A stretch of 64,000 nucleotides of DNA from Roseivirga sp. (GTDB taxonomy: Bacteria > Bacteroidota > Bacteroidia > Cytophagales > Cyclobacteriaceae). The position numbers and the translations under genes were made by a program. The stretch lies in NCBI GenBank assembly GCA_021404565.1, contig JAAWWF010000016.1, positions 1 to 64,000 of the forward strand, written 5' to 3'. Below, piece after piece: positions 61,182 to 64,000 of the stretch (position 1 is the first letter of the stretch; every line of letters begins with the position of its first letter). Under the pieces are notes generated by a model, which saw nothing but the letters and a program-made list of their open reading frames with translations, did not search any database and was not told the DNA's origin.

Positions 61182-62258
61182 ATGAAAAAAAGAAGAACAC
61201 TGAAGTTACTGGCCGTCAACCTAACTATACTGATGACTCTTCTGGTATTCGTTGAGTTGATTTTCGGGGCCTGGATTTTTAAAGACAAGCAGCTGGCCTT
61301 TTTCGGGGTTTCTCCCAACATGAATGAGCAGTTTGAGATTACGTTTTACACAGAAACACCCGTGACCGTTCGGCATACCCGGGATCAATACGGGCTTAGG
61401 GGGCAAAACAGCTTTAATCAACCGGAGAAAATTGACATCCTTACGATTGGCGGAAGTACCACTTTTCAAAAGTTTATTGATGATGCAGATACCTGGGAAA
61501 GCCACCTGGAGGATAAGCTCAAAGCAGCCGGCAAATCACTGATCATCTCCAATGCCGGGATCAATGGTCATTCTACACACGCTCATATCAAGGCTTTCGA
61601 TCTCTGGTTGTCAAACATTGAACATTTAAAGCCTCGCTACATCCTGTTTTATATTGGCATCAACGACTTTCTGCCCAGGCCCTTCCTTCTGTCAGGCAAT
61701 ACGGAAAACAGTCCTATAAAAGCGGCCCTGCAGGGTAACTCCATTATTTATAATGCCTTAAGAAGGGCCAAAGGAGCTTACATGGCTAAGAAAAACGAAT
61801 TTGAATCTAATGTGGATTTTAGTCAGCATGAGTTTAATTCAACCACTCTGCTGACAGCAGAATACCGTGAATTTTACCTGAATGAGTTTATCCCTGCCTT
61901 TAAGCAGCGCCAGCAAAAGCTCATTGATCTGAGCCTGGCCATGGGGGCAGAGCCGGTGTTTATAACGCAACCTATGGCGCTTTACCGGTTCGAAGAAGGC
62001 AAGTTATCAGGTGTAGCTGCTCCCCTTTATGACTATGTAACCAGACAAGCTCTAACCGGTGTAGATTGCTATGAACTCATCAGCCATGTGAATAAGGCCA
62101 TGCATGAGGTTTGTGGGCAAAAATTTAAGATAATAGAACTTACCAGCTTGCAGATCTGGAAGACTGAAGACTTCCATGATTGGTTTCATAATACACCAAA
62201 AGGAACTCAAAAAGTGGCTGATGAAATCTGGAAACAACTAGGCTTTTACCTCCATTGA
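61182..62258 (+). CDS. SGNH-hydrolase-family membrane-anchored protein
   Basis: A ~358-residue protein. ATG 61182 (MKKRRTLKLLAVNL) gives a proper signal anchor with the span LAVNLTILMTLLVFVELI; an upstream TTG frame start adds only 23 residues and is less likely. SGNH motifs are ILTIGGSTTFQ, SNAGINGHSTHAH, YIGINDF (Asn) and the terminal DWFHNTPKGTQ. It lies alone on the plus strand between minus-strand SGNH genes. A role in glycan acyl editing is inferred. Confidence 0.78.
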   Translation: MKKRRTLKLLAVNLTILMTLLVFVELIFGAWIFKDKQLAFFGVSPNMNEQFEITFYTETPVTVRHTRDQYGLRGQNSFNQPEKIDILTIGGSTTFQKFIDDADTWESHLEDKLKAAGKSLIISNAGINGHSTHAHIKAFDLWLSNIEHLKPRYILFYIGINDFLPRPFLLSGNTENSPIKAALQGNSIIYNALRRAKGAYMAKKNEFESNVDFSQHEFNSTTLLTAEYREFYLNEFIPAFKQRQQKLIDLSLAMGAEPVFITQPMALYRFEEGKLSGVAAPLYDYVTRQALTGVDCYELISHVNKAMHEVCGQKFKIIELTSLQIWKTEDFHDWFHNTPKGTQKVADEIWKQLGFYLH

Positions 62259-62279
62259 TCCCGTCAAAAACTCCACATT

Positions 62280-63275
62280 TTACTTGTCCACGATACCAAG
62301 CTCTGCAAAGTTTCGCGAGATTTGTTTAGCCCAAAAAGTATGCACGCTTTCGTCAGGGTGAGTCTCTCCCTTTACAGTATTCGTAGAATTCAATTGCACA
62401 TTGCATTTAATGTATTTGATACCATTCTCCTCAAAAAACCGGACCTGTTCTGATGCCTGCTCATCCGTATCGGCCAGTATGGCCACGTAGAATTCTATCC
62501 CTTCCTTATGACAAAGTGCTTGCATTTCCTGAATCACTGACCGGGACACCTCAGTCGCATATTTTCTTTTTGTGCCCCTCATTAACCTCAGGTAAAGAAG
62601 CTTGCTAAGATTAGCTGTCACCAGCCACTCTGATAGCGGGAAGGAGCCATAGGTCATGACTTCTTTCCTCAACAGTTGGCCCTGATCATCTAACTCCACA
62701 AAGGGTAGCATCAGATCGTTACTACTGCCATAGTAAAGCTGTTCCTGCCATAAGGTTTCAGCGATATCTCTGTACTTGTGGTGATAGATATATCCGTAGA
62801 TGACATGCTGGGGTTTTTCAGGCTTTCTCAGCTCTTCTTCCAGCCGCAATAATGACTGATACCCCCCAAAGCCCCCCGCTCCCAGGTTGCGCATGTCGAA
62901 TTGTCTGTGCTTTTGTTGCAACTTCCAGACAAAGTTTTGATGATCGCTCACAGCCCAGCCCAAAGTAAAAGAACCTCCGATGAACACAACTTTTTCGGAA
63001 CCGGCTATTATTCCGGTCTCACGGGTAACACGCGACAGGTCTTGATTAAAGGTTAGTTGCATACTATCGCCAGTTGGATGAAATGGCCCGATTTTATATG
63101 AACCAGATACCGGTTTCCAACCCAAAACAGAGTCGGGCTCGTACATGCTTGTTTTCTGTACATCTAAACCATTTGCCCTGGTCGCCACCCTAAACCCCAG
63201 TAGCCTGAGTAGCACTTCAAGCACCACCAATATGATGAATGCATAAGCCAAAAAGGTGCCTGTTCTTTTAAGCAT
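62280..63275 (-). CDS. SGNH/GDSL-like membrane-anchored protein, paralogue C (acid residue changed)
   Basis: A 331-residue paralogue of the genes at 52885 and 56758, sharing an N-terminal span, FIGGSFTLGWA, NLGAGGFGGYQS and YGYIYHHKYRDIAE. At the end the others carry DDGHP; here it is GETHPDESV, so the Asp three residues before His is Gly. The nucleophile Ser and His remain. Such a change could leave a Ser-His dyad, or make it a binding protein. It starts a minus-strand unit 98 bases after the GT4 gene. Confidence 0.77.
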   Translation of the reverse strand: MLKRTGTFLAYAFIILVVLEVLLRLLGFRVATRANGLDVQKTSMYEPDSVLGWKPVSGSYKIGPFHPTGDSMQLTFNQDLSRVTRETGIIAGSEKVVFIGGSFTLGWAVSDHQNFVWKLQQKHRQFDMRNLGAGGFGGYQSLLRLEEELRKPEKPQHVIYGYIYHHKYRDIAETLWQEQLYYGSSNDLMLPFVELDDQGQLLRKEVMTYGSFPLSEWLVTANLSKLLYLRLMRGTKRKYATEVSRSVIQEMQALCHKEGIEFYVAILADTDEQASEQVRFFEENGIKYIKCNVQLNSTNTVKGETHPDESVHTFWAKQISRNFAELGIVDK

Positions 63276-63373
63276 GAGAAGAATTGTATATTGTAGGTAT
63301 CACAGCCTGATGAGTAAACTAATACTTTTTACGGATTTCATTAAAGAGAAAGTCTTCCCCGGTTCTGTTAGTC

Positions 63374-64000
63374 TTATTCTAAAACAGCATTTAATACCCC
63401 CCTGCCGAATCTCTCCAGACTGAAGTGTCCTGCTTTTTCAATGGCAGCGACAGACATCTTTTTGTACAAATCCTTCTCTTCTTTCAGTTTGGAGATGGTG
63501 GCAAGAATCAATTCATGATCCGTACAATTAATTAAGTAACCTTGCATATGATCGTCTATTAACTCCCTGACCCCTCCTTTTGTAGGCACTATGCATGGCA
63601 GACCATAAACCATACCTTCCAAAACGGACATACCAAAAGTCTCAATATGCTCATCAGGATCAGAAAGGTTCAGCACTACCGAGGCTTTTTGATAGAATGG
63701 ATGCACATCCCTGTGTTCGCTGTAAATGTATAAGTTAGATGGTATGTTTTCTTCCTGAAAGAAGTGATCGATCTCAAGCTGGGTAGCATTGAGCAATAAT
63801 TCGAAATTAAGGTCAGGCTTTTTTCGCGCCAGCTCCAAAAAATGGACTACCCCTTTGTACTTAGCCAACGAACAGACCATCAGCACCCCAAATTCATGGG
63901 AGTCTGTTCTTCGAATATTATAACTCTCTGCCTCAGACATGAATTCTGACGAAAGTACATTGTGAACTCTGATACTCTTCGAAGGAGGTAAATTCAATTC
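63374..64000 (-). CDS. GT4-family glycosyltransferase, N-terminus beyond the window
   Basis: At least 208 residues of the C-terminal, donor-binding half of a GT-B enzyme: LMVCSLAKYKGVVHFLELA, SVVLNLSDPDE and the EX7E-type motif ETFGMSVLEGMVYGLPCIVP with TKGGVRELI. The frame stays open through the right edge (codon GAA at 63998-64000), and the TTG near the edge is not the true start. It is followed on the minus strand by an SGNH paralogue. Confidence 0.85.
   Translation of the reverse strand, partial: ELNLPPSKSIRVHNVLSSEFMSEAESYNIRRTDSHEFGVLMVCSLAKYKGVVHFLELARKKPDLNFELLLNATQLEIDHFFQEENIPSNLYIYSEHRDVHPFYQKASVVLNLSDPDEHIETFGMSVLEGMVYGLPCIVPTKGGVRELIDDHMQGYLINCTDHELILATISKLKEEKDLYKKMSVAAIEKAGHFSLERFGRGVLNAVLE

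Noticed and set aside
1-64000. tRNA or rRNA genes, integrase with att sites, replication origin
   Set aside because: I found no cloverleaf-like sequence, rRNA block, integrase, or DnaA-box cluster by eye; a covariance-model scan would be needed to exclude small RNAs.

Overview
The window looks like a chromosomal segment of a Bacteroidota bacterium, most likely Cytophagales-like. A GldH gliding-motility lipoprotein, a RicT-type PSP1 protein with a basic tail, a hybrid two-component system ending in an AraC domain, a permease with a 'prefix domain', lipoproteins with short LxxC lipoboxes and several TAnnTTTG-like -7 promoter boxes all fit this. No rRNA, tRNA, CRISPR array or replication origin was seen.

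Left part (1-24.6 kb), mostly housekeeping. It starts with the frameshifted 5' end of a DEDDh exonuclease gene. Next come mannose-1-phosphate guanylyltransferase and a KpsF-type sugar-phosphate isomerase (coupled, minus strand), then recQ, purD, a ~194-bp MITE-like element, a PSP1 gene overlapping gldH, and a large SF1 helicase with a small partner. These are followed by an SDR oxidoreductase, an RlmD-type rRNA methyltransferase without the usual Fe-S cysteines, and a minus-strand run of small proteins, a lipoprotein, a GT1 glycosyltransferase and an alpha/beta-hydrolase lipoprotein. A cyclase/TolB/TPR/AraC regulator is divergent from a lipoprotein-amidase pair, with two tandem palindromes between them.

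Middle part (24.6-41.1 kb), accessory. After a periplasmic-domain/K+-channel fusion comes a compact NAD+/ADP-ribose/RNA module. It holds a bacterial-type PARG (TIGR02452), a small unknown protein, a Tpt1/KptA RNA 2'-phosphotransferase and a PPP-type phosphatase, all on the minus strand. They are divergent from an NrtR-type Nudix regulator whose gene faces a TTTGCGT-N7-ACGCAAA palindrome. Between the regulator and the PARG lie an N-terminal stub of a PRPP-synthetase-like gene and a C-terminal stub of a macrodomain gene, which reads as a deletion scar. Two ~100-bp direct repeats bracket the module. An aspartyl protease with a PDZ domain follows, then a PadR-permease pair headed by a 44-bp perfect palindrome, a hybrid histidine kinase, a cupin lipoprotein and a GAF protein.

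Right part (41.4-64 kb), a cell-surface glycan locus. The plus-strand arm encodes two GT2 enzymes, an FAD oxidoreductase, a multi-span membrane protein, a carrier protein, a DltA-like adenylating enzyme, an MBOAT-SGNH fusion, a P-loop sulfotransferase-like protein and a Wzm/Wzt-type ABC exporter. The carrier, ligase and MBOAT genes form a Dlt-like acyl-transfer cassette, but the adenylation pocket lacks both the amino-binding Asp and the D-Ala-selecting Cys, so the transferred group is probably not D-alanine. The opposing arm carries more glycosyltransferases, a flavoprotein and six SGNH/GDSL-like membrane-anchored proteins, three of them close paralogues. These are likely acyltransferases or esterases that decorate the exported glycan.
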